A stretch of 64,000 nucleotides of DNA from Mucilaginibacter mallensis (lineage in GTDB: Bacteria > Bacteroidota > Bacteroidia > Sphingobacteriales > Sphingobacteriaceae), in NCBI RefSeq assembly GCF_900105165.1, contig NZ_LT629740.1, positions 2,046,001 through 2,110,000 on the forward strand. Direction: 5' to 3'. Below, piece by piece: positions 51,072 through 59,291 of the stretch (the first letter of the stretch is position 1; every line of letters begins with the position of its first letter). The translations under genes and the position numbers were made by a program. The notes beneath the pieces are model-generated. The model searched no databases and was not told the DNA's origin. It was given only the letters and a program-made list of their open reading frames with translations.

Positions 51072-51725
51072 CTATTGTGCAGCAGGAGCGGGTTCTGTCT
51101 GCAGGGTTTTTATGTCGTCAATCAATTGATTCACCTGTTTCATATCGGTACCATCATATGAGCCGCGAACACGTTTTTGTTTATCTATCAAAACAAAATA
51201 GCCCTGGTGCATATAACCGCCGGCTACAGTGCTATCCTCACTAACAGCAACCAGGTAGCTTTTTGCAGCAAGATTATAAACGCTGTCCCTGTTACCCAAC
51301 ATCAGCCACCAGCTATTGCCGCTTATGCCTAATTTATCAGCATAACTTTTTAGCACAGGTACAGTATCATGTTTTGGGTCGATGGTGAATGAGATGATCT
51401 TAAAATCGGGCGTACTCTTAAACTCGTTATAAACATTCAGCATATTACGCTGCATTATAGGACAAATAGAGGGGCAGGAGGTGAAAAAGAAATCGGCCAC
51501 ATATATTTTTCCTTCCAGATCTTTGCTGCCCGTGCTATCACCATATTGATTCACAAACTTAAATACCGGTATAGTTTGGTAATCTGTATCAGTTACCTGC
51601 TGTCCGTTCACTGTTTTAGTAACTGCTGTACGCTGCCCGTAAATGGGCAATGTTTTTTTTGTGTTATTAGTTTTGCAGGCACCAAATAATAGAACGAGTA
51701 CAATAATTCCTGTTAGATTTCTCAT
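51072..51725 (-). CDS. Sco-family copper chaperone / thiol-redox lipoprotein
   Basis: The 217-residue protein has a lipoprotein signal (VLLFGAC) and a thioredoxin-like fold with the copper motif FTSCPSICPIMQ and His in GGYMHQGYFVLID. Sco proteins load copper into the CuA centre of cytochrome oxidase. It overlaps the upstream lipoprotein gene by four bases and is followed at once by cytochrome c. No oxidase subunit is adjacent. Confidence 0.94.
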   Translation of the reverse strand: MRNLTGIIVLVLLFGACKTNNTKKTLPIYGQRTAVTKTVNGQQVTDTDYQTIPVFKFVNQYGDSTGSKDLEGKIYVADFFFTSCPSICPIMQRNMLNVYNEFKSTPDFKIISFTIDPKHDTVPVLKSYADKLGISGNSWWLMLGNRDSVYNLAAKSYLVAVSEDSTVAGGYMHQGYFVLIDKQKRVRGSYDGTDMKQVNQLIDDIKTLQTEPAPAAQ

Positions 51726-52129
51726 TTGGCTTTTTTAATATAGTTGTTTGATGCTGTAATAGCTGAATCAAGCTGTAGGCTGATCTTTGTTATTTGTTGT
51801 TTCTGTGTATGCAGGTAATCCATAGCTTCGCTATGCGATTTGCCTGTAAAATCAGGATTGAATTTATTCATCCAGGTCATCATGCTATCGTCCGCATTCC
51901 CTAAAAGCTTTGAATAGAAATCAGCAGAATCTTTTACAGCTGCTGCCGAATCTTTTGAAGCAATGCCCTTTAGCAGCATTTTATTTTTCATTACCATGCC
52001 ATCATCCATCATCACTTTATCATGAACTTTAATTACTGAATCTAAAAGCGTTTTTTCCTGGGCTTTGTTATCGGCGCATCCGGTTAAAATAAAACCGGCA
52101 ACTGCTATAGGAAGTATTTTCTTAAACAT
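51722..52129 (-). CDS. Small helical lipoprotein, first gene of the Sco/cytochrome c operon
   Basis: The 135-residue protein has a lipoprotein signal ending LTGC (Cys 18) and an otherwise helical, Lys/Asp/Met-rich sequence (VHDKVMMDDGMVMKNKMLLK, DDSMMTWMNKFNP). The cluster of Met residues (MMDDGMVMKNKM) could bind copper, consistent with the downstream Sco gene; that is inference. Related proteins are sometimes labelled viral A-type inclusion protein, without functional support. Confidence 0.75.
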   Translation of the reverse strand: MFKKILPIAVAGFILTGCADNKAQEKTLLDSVIKVHDKVMMDDGMVMKNKMLLKGIASKDSAAAVKDSADFYSKLLGNADDSMMTWMNKFNPDFTGKSHSEAMDYLHTQKQQITKISLQLDSAITASNNYIKKAK

Positions 52130-52190
52130 AGACTAGATATTATAGATTGGCAAATATCAAAATAAACGGCTTGTAAACAGTATTAATTAC

Positions 52191-52664
52191 TTATCTTATA
52201 TAAAAAATGTAGTCAGTTAAAGGTAAATTTTCAAGTCCGGCTAATTTTAATTGCTGGCCGGCTTGCGCACGATGGTGTGTGCCATGGTTAATTAAATGCG
52301 CCAGTATATCGCTGAGCTGATTTTCATAGCTATCGCCTCTTGATGTTTTATAGCTAACAACTTTATTGAAATCCTCAGGATTCAGTCCATTTATAAATGC
52401 TGCCCATGCATCATGATTTTCGTTAATGGTCTTTTCGAAAGTATCAGCTTTCCAGTCGGGCCATAAAACGCGGCCAATATCGGGCAAGCCTGCACACCGC
52501 TTAAACCAAACTTGCTGTGCCAATAGCAAATGTGCCATTAACTGTACCGGAACTTCCGGCTCATTCGCTTCAAAAATAAGTTTTAGAATTTCCAGGTTAG
52601 CAAAGCGGTCATAATCAATTAGCTTTAGAAAATGGGTTTTCATGGTGTCATGCGTGATTGTCAA
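52191..52664 (-). CDS. DinB-family protein
   Basis: The 157-residue four-helix protein has the DinB/YfiT metal-site pattern: His in LMAHLLLAQQVWFKRC and the paired His in ILAHLINHGTHHRAQAGQQL. Family members are putative thiol-dependent transferases or hydrolases. The physiological role is unknown. A single gene. Confidence 0.88.
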   Translation of the reverse strand: MTITHDTMKTHFLKLIDYDRFANLEILKLIFEANEPEVPVQLMAHLLLAQQVWFKRCAGLPDIGRVLWPDWKADTFEKTINENHDAWAAFINGLNPEDFNKVVSYKTSRGDSYENQLSDILAHLINHGTHHRAQAGQQLKLAGLENLPLTDYIFYIR

Positions 52665-52770
52665 ACAAAAATATCACCTTTCTCCACAAATGTTGTTAAC
52701 AATAACATAATACTATAAATATCATAGGGTTATAATGGCCATGTATCTTTAATTAAAAATTAAGCAGGTT

Positions 52771-52860
52771 ATGAAAATCATATCAAATTTCTTGAAGTTT
52801 ATCAGCAGTCTACCTGAGTGGATCATGTTAAGAAGTATGAAATCTACTTTCATGCATTAA
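52771..52860 (+). CDS. Possible 29-residue peptide
   Basis: The ATG at 52771 follows AGCAGGTT and opens a 29-codon frame (MKIISNFLKFISSLPEWIML). It lies alone in the intergenic region before the GH1 gene. No homology recognised; coding status is uncertain. Confidence 0.2.
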   Translation: MKIISNFLKFISSLPEWIMLRSMKSTFMH

Positions 52861-52931
52861 TAGTTTAATTCACAAAATTTCTTTTTATAAAATTATAATG
52901 CACAATTTGGGCTTGGTTTTGGCTCAATTTA

Positions 52932-54290
52932 ATGGAACTTACTACGCAAACTTCAGATTTTAACAAGAAACTTTTTGGCGATGATTTTACCTGGGGAGTA
53001 GCAACAGCCGCTTTTCAAATTGAGGGTGCTTATGATCATGAGGGCAAGGGGCAATCCATTTGGGACGTTTTCTCGGCCAAAAAAGGCAGCATTTTAAATG
53101 GTCATAAGCCCGGCGATGCCTGTGATTTTTATAACAGGTACGAAGCCGATATCGATCTTATCAAACAACTAAATATTCCGAATTTTAGATTTTCTATATC
53201 ATGGTCACGCGTATTTCCTGATGGAATTGGCAGTGTAAACCAGTCGGGTATTGACTATTATAACCGTGTTATAAATTATTGCATTAAACAAGGGGTAACA
53301 CCCTGGGTAACGCTATACCATTGGGACCTGCCGCATGCGCTGGAGCTTAAAGGAGGCTGGACAAACCGCGAGATGGTCACCTGGTTTACAGAGTTTGTTA
53401 TTGTATGTGCTCAAAACTTTGGCGACAGGGTGAAAAACTGGATGATAATGAATGAGCCCTCCGTGTTTACGGGTGCGGGTTATTTTTTAGGTATCCATGC
53501 ACCGGGGCGAAAAGGCCTTGGTAATTTTATGCCTGCTGTACATCATGCTGTTTTATGTATGGCAGCAGGTGGGCGAACACTACGAAGTATATTGCCGGAT
53601 GCCCACATCGGCACCACATTTTCCTGCTCATATATTGAACCCGCAAGTGATAAACCGCGTGATGTAATGGCTGCCAAACGGGTTGATACCCTTTTGAATC
53701 GTGTATATATTGAACCAACCCTAGGTTTAGGATATCCTGTTGCTGATCTGCCCATTTTAAGAAAGATGGATAAATACATTCAGCCGGGGGATATGGAAAG
53801 CGCGAAGTTTGATTTTGATTTCATAGGCATACAGCTTTATACACGTGAAATTGTGAAGTATTCATTGCTTACACCGTACGTTCATGCAAGTTTAATAGGG
53901 GCAAAACACAGGAATGTGGCCTTAACCGATATGGGTTGGGAAGTATACCCGCCTGCTATTTATGAAATATTGAAAAAGTTTAATGCTTACACAGGCATTA
54001 AAAAAATATATGTTACTGAAAACGGTGCTGCTTTCCCCGATGAGGTAAAAGATGGGAAAGTACATGACCCCAGGCGTGTGGAATACCTGCAAAACTATTT
54101 AAAGCAGGTTTTAAAAGCTAAAAACGAAGGCTATAAGGTAAGCGGCTATTTTGTATGGACGCTGACTGATAATTTTGAATGGGCCGAGGGTTATCATCCC
54201 CGTTTTGGGTTGATACACGTTGATTTTGATACACAGCGGCGCATTATTAAATCATCAGGGCAATGGTATGCTGATTTTATAAAGCCTTAG
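52932..54290 (+). CDS. GH1 beta-glucosidase
   Basis: The 452-residue protein has no signal peptide, so it is cytoplasmic. It has the GH1 signatures: FTWGVATAAFQIEGAYDHEG (N-terminal), acid/base Glu in WMIMNEPSVF, nucleophile Glu in KIYVTENGAAF and the aglycone region FVWTLTDNFEWAEGY. It hydrolyses beta-glucosides or related sugars imported as oligomers. Single gene; the divergent neighbour is DinB. Confidence 0.95.
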   Translation: MELTTQTSDFNKKLFGDDFTWGVATAAFQIEGAYDHEGKGQSIWDVFSAKKGSILNGHKPGDACDFYNRYEADIDLIKQLNIPNFRFSISWSRVFPDGIGSVNQSGIDYYNRVINYCIKQGVTPWVTLYHWDLPHALELKGGWTNREMVTWFTEFVIVCAQNFGDRVKNWMIMNEPSVFTGAGYFLGIHAPGRKGLGNFMPAVHHAVLCMAAGGRTLRSILPDAHIGTTFSCSYIEPASDKPRDVMAAKRVDTLLNRVYIEPTLGLGYPVADLPILRKMDKYIQPGDMESAKFDFDFIGIQLYTREIVKYSLLTPYVHASLIGAKHRNVALTDMGWEVYPPAIYEILKKFNAYTGIKKIYVTENGAAFPDEVKDGKVHDPRRVEYLQNYLKQVLKAKNEGYKVSGYFVWTLTDNFEWAEGYHPRFGLIHVDFDTQRRIIKSSGQWYADFIKP

Positions 54291-54329
54291 ATTTTAAATG
54301 TTTGCCAATTTTAGTTACAAGCAAAATGC

Positions 54330-55511
54330 TTATTTGAAAGCCTCCTCGCCGGTTATATCCATTCCTGTAATTAATAAGTGGATGTCATGCGTCCCCTCAT
54401 AGGTTATTACCGATTCAAGGTTCATCATATGCCGCATTATTGAATATTCGCCGGTGATACCCATACCACCGAGTATCTGCCTTGCTTCGCGGGCAATGTT
54501 TATAGCAACTTCAACACTATTACGTTTCGCCATGGAGATTTGAGCTGCTGTAGCTCTGTTCTCATTTTTTAAAGTCGCCAGTCGCCATACCAGTAATTGT
54601 CCTTTGGTTATTTCGGTTATCATTTCGGCCAGTTTCTTTTGCTGTAGCTGGAATGCCGCTATTGGTTTGCCAAATTGATTGCGCTGTTTGGCATACCTGA
54701 GCGCAGTATCGTAGCAATCCATAGCTGCGCCTAACGCACCCCAGGCAATGCCGTAGCGGGCCTGGTTAAGGCATCCAAGCGGGCCTTTTAAGCCTGATGC
54801 ATTGGGCAGCAGGTTTTCTTTAGGCACTTTAACATTATCAAACACCAGTTCGCCGGTGGCCGATGCCCTTAACGACCATTTGCCATGCGTTTCGGGGGTA
54901 GTAAAACCTTCCATGCCGCGCTCCACTATCAGCCCTTTTATTTTTCCGCTTTCATCCTTTGCCCAAACCACAGCAATATCTGCAAACGGCGCGTTTGAGA
55001 TCCACATTTTAGCGCCATTTAAAACATAATGATCGCCCGCATCCTTAAAATTAGTGGTCATACCGCCGGGGTTTGATCCATGGTCGGGTTCAGTCAACCC
55101 AAAACAACCGATTAGCTCACCCGAGGCTAATTTGGGCAGGTATTTCATACGCTGCTCTTCCGAACCATAAGCATATATAGGGTACATTACCAATGACCCC
55201 TGTACAGAAGAAGTTGATCTGATACCAGAATCCCCCCGCTCAATCTCCTGCATAATAATGCCATACGACATGTAATCAAGTCCCGCGCCGCCATATTCAA
55301 CCGGGATGGTTGGGCCAAAAGCGCCTATTTCTGCTAATCCTTTTATTAATTGTTTAGGGAACTCTGCTCTTTGCGCATAGTCCTCTATTATTGGTGTTAA
55401 CTCTTTTTTCACCCAATCCCTTACCGAGGAACGTATTAATTTGTGTTCATCAGTCAGCAATTCATCTAATTGATAGTAATCAGGCGATTCAAAAAGGTCA
55501 GTTTTTGGCAT
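54330..55511 (-). CDS. Acyl-CoA dehydrogenase (glutaryl-CoA dehydrogenase-like)
   Basis: The 393-residue FAD enzyme contains CFGLTEPDHGSNPGGMTTNF, YVLNGAKMWISNAPFADIA, the C-terminal RQFGKPI-like RNQFGKPIAAFQL and the base Glu in TYEGTHDIHLLITG. The TYEGTxxIH context and the overall pattern fit glutaryl-CoA dehydrogenase rather than short-chain enzymes. It would act in lysine/tryptophan degradation. A perfect TAGATTTG box lies 22 bases upstream. Confidence 0.92.
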   Translation of the reverse strand: MPKTDLFESPDYYQLDELLTDEHKLIRSSVRDWVKKELTPIIEDYAQRAEFPKQLIKGLAEIGAFGPTIPVEYGGAGLDYMSYGIIMQEIERGDSGIRSTSSVQGSLVMYPIYAYGSEEQRMKYLPKLASGELIGCFGLTEPDHGSNPGGMTTNFKDAGDHYVLNGAKMWISNAPFADIAVVWAKDESGKIKGLIVERGMEGFTTPETHGKWSLRASATGELVFDNVKVPKENLLPNASGLKGPLGCLNQARYGIAWGALGAAMDCYDTALRYAKQRNQFGKPIAAFQLQQKKLAEMITEITKGQLLVWRLATLKNENRATAAQISMAKRNSVEVAINIAREARQILGGMGITGEYSIMRHMMNLESVITYEGTHDIHLLITGMDITGEEAFK

Positions 55512-55533
55512 GGCGTTTATATTTTGGTACCCC

Positions 55534-55541
55534 CAAATCTA
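55534..55541 (-). promoter_or_regulatory. -7 box of the acyl-CoA dehydrogenase gene
   Basis: The minus strand reads TAGATTTG, a perfect TAnnTTTG; a TTG lies 21 bases upstream of it. Confidence 0.5.
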
Positions 55542-55557
55542 ATGAAAGCTATTTAGA

Positions 55558-55588
55558 TTGGGCAATTTGTTATTCTTAATTACATTTG
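55558..55588 (+). promoter_or_regulatory. folB promoter
   Basis: TTG at 55558-55560, 20 bases, then TACATTTG at 55581-55588. The folB ATG is only 4 bases downstream, so the transcript may be leaderless. Confidence 0.5.
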
Positions 55589-55592
55589 ATTT

Positions 55593-55952
55593 ATGGTTGA
55601 GATAAATTTAAACGACGCAGAGTTTTTTGCCTTTCACGGATTTTACCCCGAGGAACAGCTATTGGGAAGCCGGTTTTTGGTTGATATATCAGTTGGTTTT
55701 AGGCCCACCGGTAATTTATTAGCTGATGAAATAGGCAACACCGTAAACTACGAGCAGCTATATAATATAGCCTGCGAGGAGATGAAACACACCCGCAAGT
55801 TGATTGAAACGGTGGGGCAATCTATTATTGATGCTATAAAAAGTAAATTTCCTTTTGTAGATCATGTAAGGGTATGTATAAAAAAAGTGAGTCCGCCCTT
55901 GAAAGGAAAGGTTGGGCATTCAAGCGTGACTATAACAAGTTTTGTTGATTAG
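55593..55952 (+). CDS. folB: Dihydroneopterin aldolase
   Basis: The 119-residue protein has the FolB signature AEFFAFHGFYPEEQLLGSRF (active-site Glu, Tyr), NTVNYEQLYNI and VRVCIKKVSPPLKGKVGHSS. It acts in tetrahydrofolate synthesis, cleaving dihydroneopterin. The next gene starts 10 bases after its stop. Confidence 0.94.
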   Translation: MVEINLNDAEFFAFHGFYPEEQLLGSRFLVDISVGFRPTGNLLADEIGNTVNYEQLYNIACEEMKHTRKLIETVGQSIIDAIKSKFPFVDHVRVCIKKVSPPLKGKVGHSSVTITSFVD

Positions 55953-55962
55953 TGAACCATTC

Positions 55963-57360
55963 ATGGCCTTTAATAAAATAGATGATAATATACTCCAGGC
56001 TATAATTGCCATTGTGGGTAATGATTCGGTTATAACCAGTCGTGATGATATGGAAAGGTACAGCCATGATGAAACGGAAGACCTGAGTTATTACCCCGAG
56101 GTAGTTGTTAAGCCGCGATCAGCTAAAGAAATCTCAGCTTTGCTGAAATTATGTAATGAGCATATGATCCCGGTTACACCACGTGGAGCGGGTACAGGGT
56201 TGAGTGGAGGGGCGTTATCTGTGATGGGTGGTTTGCTCATATCAATGGAGCGCTTTGATCAGATCTTAAATATTGATGAACAAAACCTGCAGGCTACAGT
56301 TGAACCCGGTGTAATTACCGAAGTATTTATGAATGCTGTTGCCGAAAAAGGACTGCTGTATCCAGTTGATCCGGCTAGCAAGGGCAGCTGTTTTATTGGC
56401 GGCAATGTGTCGCATGGCTCAGGCGGGCCGCGGGTTGTGAAATATGGTACTATTAGGGAATATATTTTAAACCTTGAAGTGGTACTACCATCCGGTGAGA
56501 TCATTTGGACGGGTGCTAATACCCTAAAATACGCATCGGGTTATAATTTAACGCAACTGATGATAGGGGCAGAGGGTACATTGGGTGTCATCACCAAAAT
56601 TGTAACCAAGCTTATTCCTCACCCAACAAATGATGCGCTGATGCTAGCTTCGTTTCCATCAAATGAAAGTGCCTGTGCGGCGGTATCGGCCATATTCAGG
56701 GCTGGTATAGTGCCATCGGCTGTTGAATATATGGAGCGTAAATGCTTTGAGTGGGTAAAAGCTTATAACGGTGTGCAGTTTGATCTGAAAGATGAAGATG
56801 CCGCGTTTTTATTGATAGAGGTTGATGGAACTGACAATGAAGTAATTTTTGCCGAATGCGAAAAGATAAACCAGGTTTTGGAAAGCTTTGGCTGCAAGGA
56901 TGTACTGTTTGCCGATAGCGCAGCTAAAAAAGCAGAATTATGGCACATAAGGCGCACCATAGGCGAATCGGTAAAAATAAACTCCGTTTACAAAAAGGAA
57001 GATATGGTTGTACCCAGGGCGACATTGCCGCAACTGGTAAAAGGCATAAAGGAAATAGGTAATAAATATGGCTTTGATTCCGTTTGTTTTGGGCATGCAG
57101 GTGACGGCAACCTGCACCTAAATATTATACAAGGCAGCATGAGTAATGCCGATTGGAACGATAAATTAAATACAGGCATAGCCGAAATTTTTGAACTTAC
57201 CGTATCTTTAGGTGGCACCATATCCGGCGAGCATGGGATTGGCCTGGTACAAAAGGAGTTTATGCCCATAAAATATACCAATGTGCATTTTGAACTATGG
57301 CGTGGTATTAAAAAAGTGTTCGATAAAAATAATATATTAAACCCCGGTAAGATCTTTTAA
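55963..57360 (+). CDS. FAD-linked oxidase (GlcD/lactate dehydrogenase-like)
   Basis: The 465-residue protein starts at ATG 55963; a start at 55942 would overlap folB. It has the FAD-binding PCMH fold (VTPRGAGTGLSGGALSVMGG, GGNVSHGSGGPRVVKYG) and the C-terminal FAD-oxidase domain (CFGHAGDGNLHLNI, SGEHGIGLVQKEF, NILNPGKIF). It oxidises a 2-hydroxy acid such as glycolate or D-lactate. The GlcE and GlcF partners are not adjacent. Confidence 0.92.
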   Translation: MAFNKIDDNILQAIIAIVGNDSVITSRDDMERYSHDETEDLSYYPEVVVKPRSAKEISALLKLCNEHMIPVTPRGAGTGLSGGALSVMGGLLISMERFDQILNIDEQNLQATVEPGVITEVFMNAVAEKGLLYPVDPASKGSCFIGGNVSHGSGGPRVVKYGTIREYILNLEVVLPSGEIIWTGANTLKYASGYNLTQLMIGAEGTLGVITKIVTKLIPHPTNDALMLASFPSNESACAAVSAIFRAGIVPSAVEYMERKCFEWVKAYNGVQFDLKDEDAAFLLIEVDGTDNEVIFAECEKINQVLESFGCKDVLFADSAAKKAELWHIRRTIGESVKINSVYKKEDMVVPRATLPQLVKGIKEIGNKYGFDSVCFGHAGDGNLHLNIIQGSMSNADWNDKLNTGIAEIFELTVSLGGTISGEHGIGLVQKEFMPIKYTNVHFELWRGIKKVFDKNNILNPGKIF

Positions 57361-57362
57361 TT

Positions 57363-57992
57363 ATGCCCCAACACTTCCACTTAGTCCCCGATGATTTGTT
57401 AAGAATAGCCATAGCAATTTTATGCGGTGGCATTTTAGGTATTGAACGTCAGTATAAAAACAAAACGGCGGGTTTTCGCACCATTATACTCATATGCCTT
57501 GGCTCAGCAATATTTACCATGATTGCGCAAAGAGCTGGTTTGGGTGTAAATATTAATGTGATTACCGGTATAGGTTTTATTGGTGCCGGTGTTATTTTTA
57601 AAGATAATATAGCAGTTAGCGGCCTTACCACAGCTGCTGTAATATGGATTTCGGCTGCTATTGGTATGGCGGTGGGAGCAGGGGATTATACGTTGGGTAT
57701 AGTTACATCTGTAATAACTATTTTGGTACTAACGCTGTTTCATATACTGGAAAATTATTTGGATAAAATACACCATGATAAGCTTTACTCTATAGTTTTT
57801 ACCGGTACAGATTATGATAACCTGCTTGCATTGGAAGAAACTATTAAGGAGCATCACCTTACATCGTACCGCAAAAAAATAAGTAAGGATGGCAATTGCC
57901 TTGAGGCTGCAATTGTGGTTACCGGCCACAAAAAACATATTGGTAAGCTTGATAAGGAATTATTATTGCAGCCGAATATTAAGTCGTTTTAA
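57363..57992 (+). CDS. MgtC/SapB-family membrane protein
   Basis: The 209-residue protein has four N-terminal membrane helices with the family motif GGILGIERQYKNKTAGFRT and GIGFIGAGVIF, then a soluble C-terminal domain with an ACT-like pattern (YSIVFTGTDYDNLLALEETI). MgtC proteins affect Mg2+ homeostasis and inhibit F-type ATPase in pathogens. The start lies 2 bases after the oxidase stop, so it is cotranscribed. Confidence 0.92.
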   Translation: MPQHFHLVPDDLLRIAIAILCGGILGIERQYKNKTAGFRTIILICLGSAIFTMIAQRAGLGVNINVITGIGFIGAGVIFKDNIAVSGLTTAAVIWISAAIGMAVGAGDYTLGIVTSVITILVLTLFHILENYLDKIHHDKLYSIVFTGTDYDNLLALEETIKEHHLTSYRKKISKDGNCLEAAIVVTGHKKHIGKLDKELLLQPNIKSF

Positions 57993-58000
57993 TCACCCTT

Positions 58001-58083
58001 GTCATTGCGAGGAGGAACGACGAAGCAATCTCGTCGCGTTTATATGTATGCGACGAGATTGCCACGCTATCGCTCGCAATGAC
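58001..58083. repeat. GTCATTGCGAG palindromic repeat
   Basis: Outer arms GTCATTGCGAG (58001-58011) and CTCGCAATGAC (58073-58083) and inner arms CAATCTCGTCGC and GCGACGAGATTG form a long hairpin. GAGGAACGACGAAGCAATC is the recurring core word in this type of repeat. It lies between convergent mgtC-like and thioesterase genes. Confidence 0.8.
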
Positions 58084-58098
58084 ATAGAGATGATTTTC

Positions 58099-58545
58099 TC
58101 AATTCGTATTCAAAATCAATCCCGGCTCATCATAATCAATCATACGGTGCCTTTCAGCATAGGGTATTGATACCGATTTGTTGGCATTATAATCGTAGCA
58201 TATACATACCGTTTTACCTGTTGTGCAAATTTCTTCGCCATTCGGTGTTATCTTAACCAAAACATGCATCACATCAAAACTGCTGTTGCCAATTCGTGTG
58301 GTGCGCACGTAACAGGCAATCTCATCATTCAGGGTTATAGGTTTTAGATAGTTTATTTCGGATCTACCTAAAATAATCCCGTTTTCGCCCCAGTTCCATT
58401 GTACAATTTCCTTCCAATAGTTCGATCGGGCAATTTCAAAGTAGGTTAAATATACCGCGTTGTTCACGTGTCCGTAAGCGTCCATATCCGAAAAGCGGAT
58501 GGGAATTAAGGTTCTGTATTTGTAATTCTTGATGTTTTCAGCCAT
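58099..58545 (-). CDS. Acyl-CoA thioesterase (4-hydroxybenzoyl-CoA thioesterase type)
   Basis: The 148-residue hotdog-fold protein has RFSDMDAYGHVNNAVYLTYFE, with the catalytic Asp-containing motif of the YbgC/4HBT group. It hydrolyses acyl-CoA thioesters. It is divergent from hsp20; the region between them contains candidate stress-related repeats. Confidence 0.93.
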   Translation of the reverse strand: MAENIKNYKYRTLIPIRFSDMDAYGHVNNAVYLTYFEIARSNYWKEIVQWNWGENGIILGRSEINYLKPITLNDEIACYVRTTRIGNSSFDVMHVLVKITPNGEEICTTGKTVCICYDYNANKSVSIPYAERHRMIDYDEPGLILNTN

Positions 58546-58549
58546 GTAG

Positions 58550-58594
58550 TGTCAAAATGTCTGCCTGTTTTTAAGTTGTTCGGTCATAATGTCG
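58550..58594. promoter_or_regulatory. Paired TCANAATGTC boxes upstream of hsp20
   Basis: TGTCAAAATGTC (58550-58561) and GTCATAATGTCG (58583-58594) are spaced 33 bp apart. The shared core is GTCAnAATGTC. They lie in the divergent thioesterase/hsp20 region and could be a heat-shock control site; this is inference from position. Confidence 0.4.
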
Positions 58595-58682
58595 CACAAA
58601 AAGTGCTTTTTAACCGTTGGTACAACAGTTGAACAGACAGTTACGAAGTTAATAAAAGAATAAAACTTAATATATTATAACG

Positions 58683-59123
58683 ATGACTTTAGTAAAATTT
58701 AACAACGGACAAAAAAATTATGGTGTTAACCCATTTTTTAACGATGTGTTTGATACCATATTAAACGATACTTTTTTGGGCGATAAATTAGTATCACGTG
58801 TACCTGCAGTAAACATTGCAGAAACCGAAAACGAATTTCAAATTGAACTGGCTGCGCCCGGCTTAAAGAAAGAAGATTTTAAGATCAATTTAGATAAAAA
58901 CGTATTAAGCGTATCAACTGAAAAGAAAGCTGAAAATGTTGAAGAAGGTAAAAAGTTCAGCAAACGCGAATATAACTACACTTCATTTGTAAGGTCGTTT
59001 ACTTTACCTGAAACTGTAGATCATTCAAAAATTGATGCTGAATATGCCAATGGTATATTAAAATTAATTGTGGCAAAAAGAGAAGAAGCTAAATTTCAAA
59101 CAAGAGAAATAGCTGTTAAATAA
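58683..59123 (+). CDS. Hsp20 / alpha-crystallin small heat-shock protein
   Basis: The 146-residue protein has an N-terminal arm (NPFFNDVFDTILNDTFLGD) and an alpha-crystallin domain: NIAETENEFQIELAAPGLKKEDF, KREYNYTSFVRSFTLPETVD and AEYANGILKLIVAKREE. It is an ATP-independent holdase. It has its own terminator, and paired boxes lie upstream. Confidence 0.96.
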   Translation: MTLVKFNNGQKNYGVNPFFNDVFDTILNDTFLGDKLVSRVPAVNIAETENEFQIELAAPGLKKEDFKINLDKNVLSVSTEKKAENVEEGKKFSKREYNYTSFVRSFTLPETVDHSKIDAEYANGILKLIVAKREEAKFQTREIAVK

Positions 59124-59165
59124 TATTAAAGATTGTTTTCATAATAAGTGGTTTAGTTTGATAGA

Positions 59166-59197
59166 AAGGCCGCTCCGTGAGGAGCGGTCTTTTTTTA
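59166..59197 (+). terminator. Rho-independent terminator after hsp20
   Basis: AGGCCGCTCC/GGAGCGGTCT with a GTGA tetraloop and a T-tract (TTTTTTT). Confidence 0.88.
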
Positions 59198-59201
59198 TGT
59201 T

Positions 59202-59282
59202 GGATTTCGGATATTCGATTTCGGATTTGCTTCAATTCTCTGATTTGAAAAAATTAAATCCGAAATCGAATATCCGAAATCC
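59202..59282. repeat. Perfect 27-bp inverted repeat of GATTTCGG words
   Basis: The left arm 59202-59228 (begins GGATTTCGGATATTCGATTT) and right arm 59256-59282 are perfect reverse complements, with a 27-base loop. Each arm itself contains GATTTCGG twice. It lies between convergent hsp20 and yajQ, immediately after the hsp20 terminator. Confidence 0.9.
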
Positions 59283-59291
59283 GATATAAAT

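Noticed and set aside
52888..52925. Sigma-54 promoter before the GH1 gene (GGGCTTGGTTTTGGCTC)
   Set aside because: The GG-N10-GC spacing fits, but the -24 and -12 flanks match poorly in a G/T-rich stretch where chance matches are likely.
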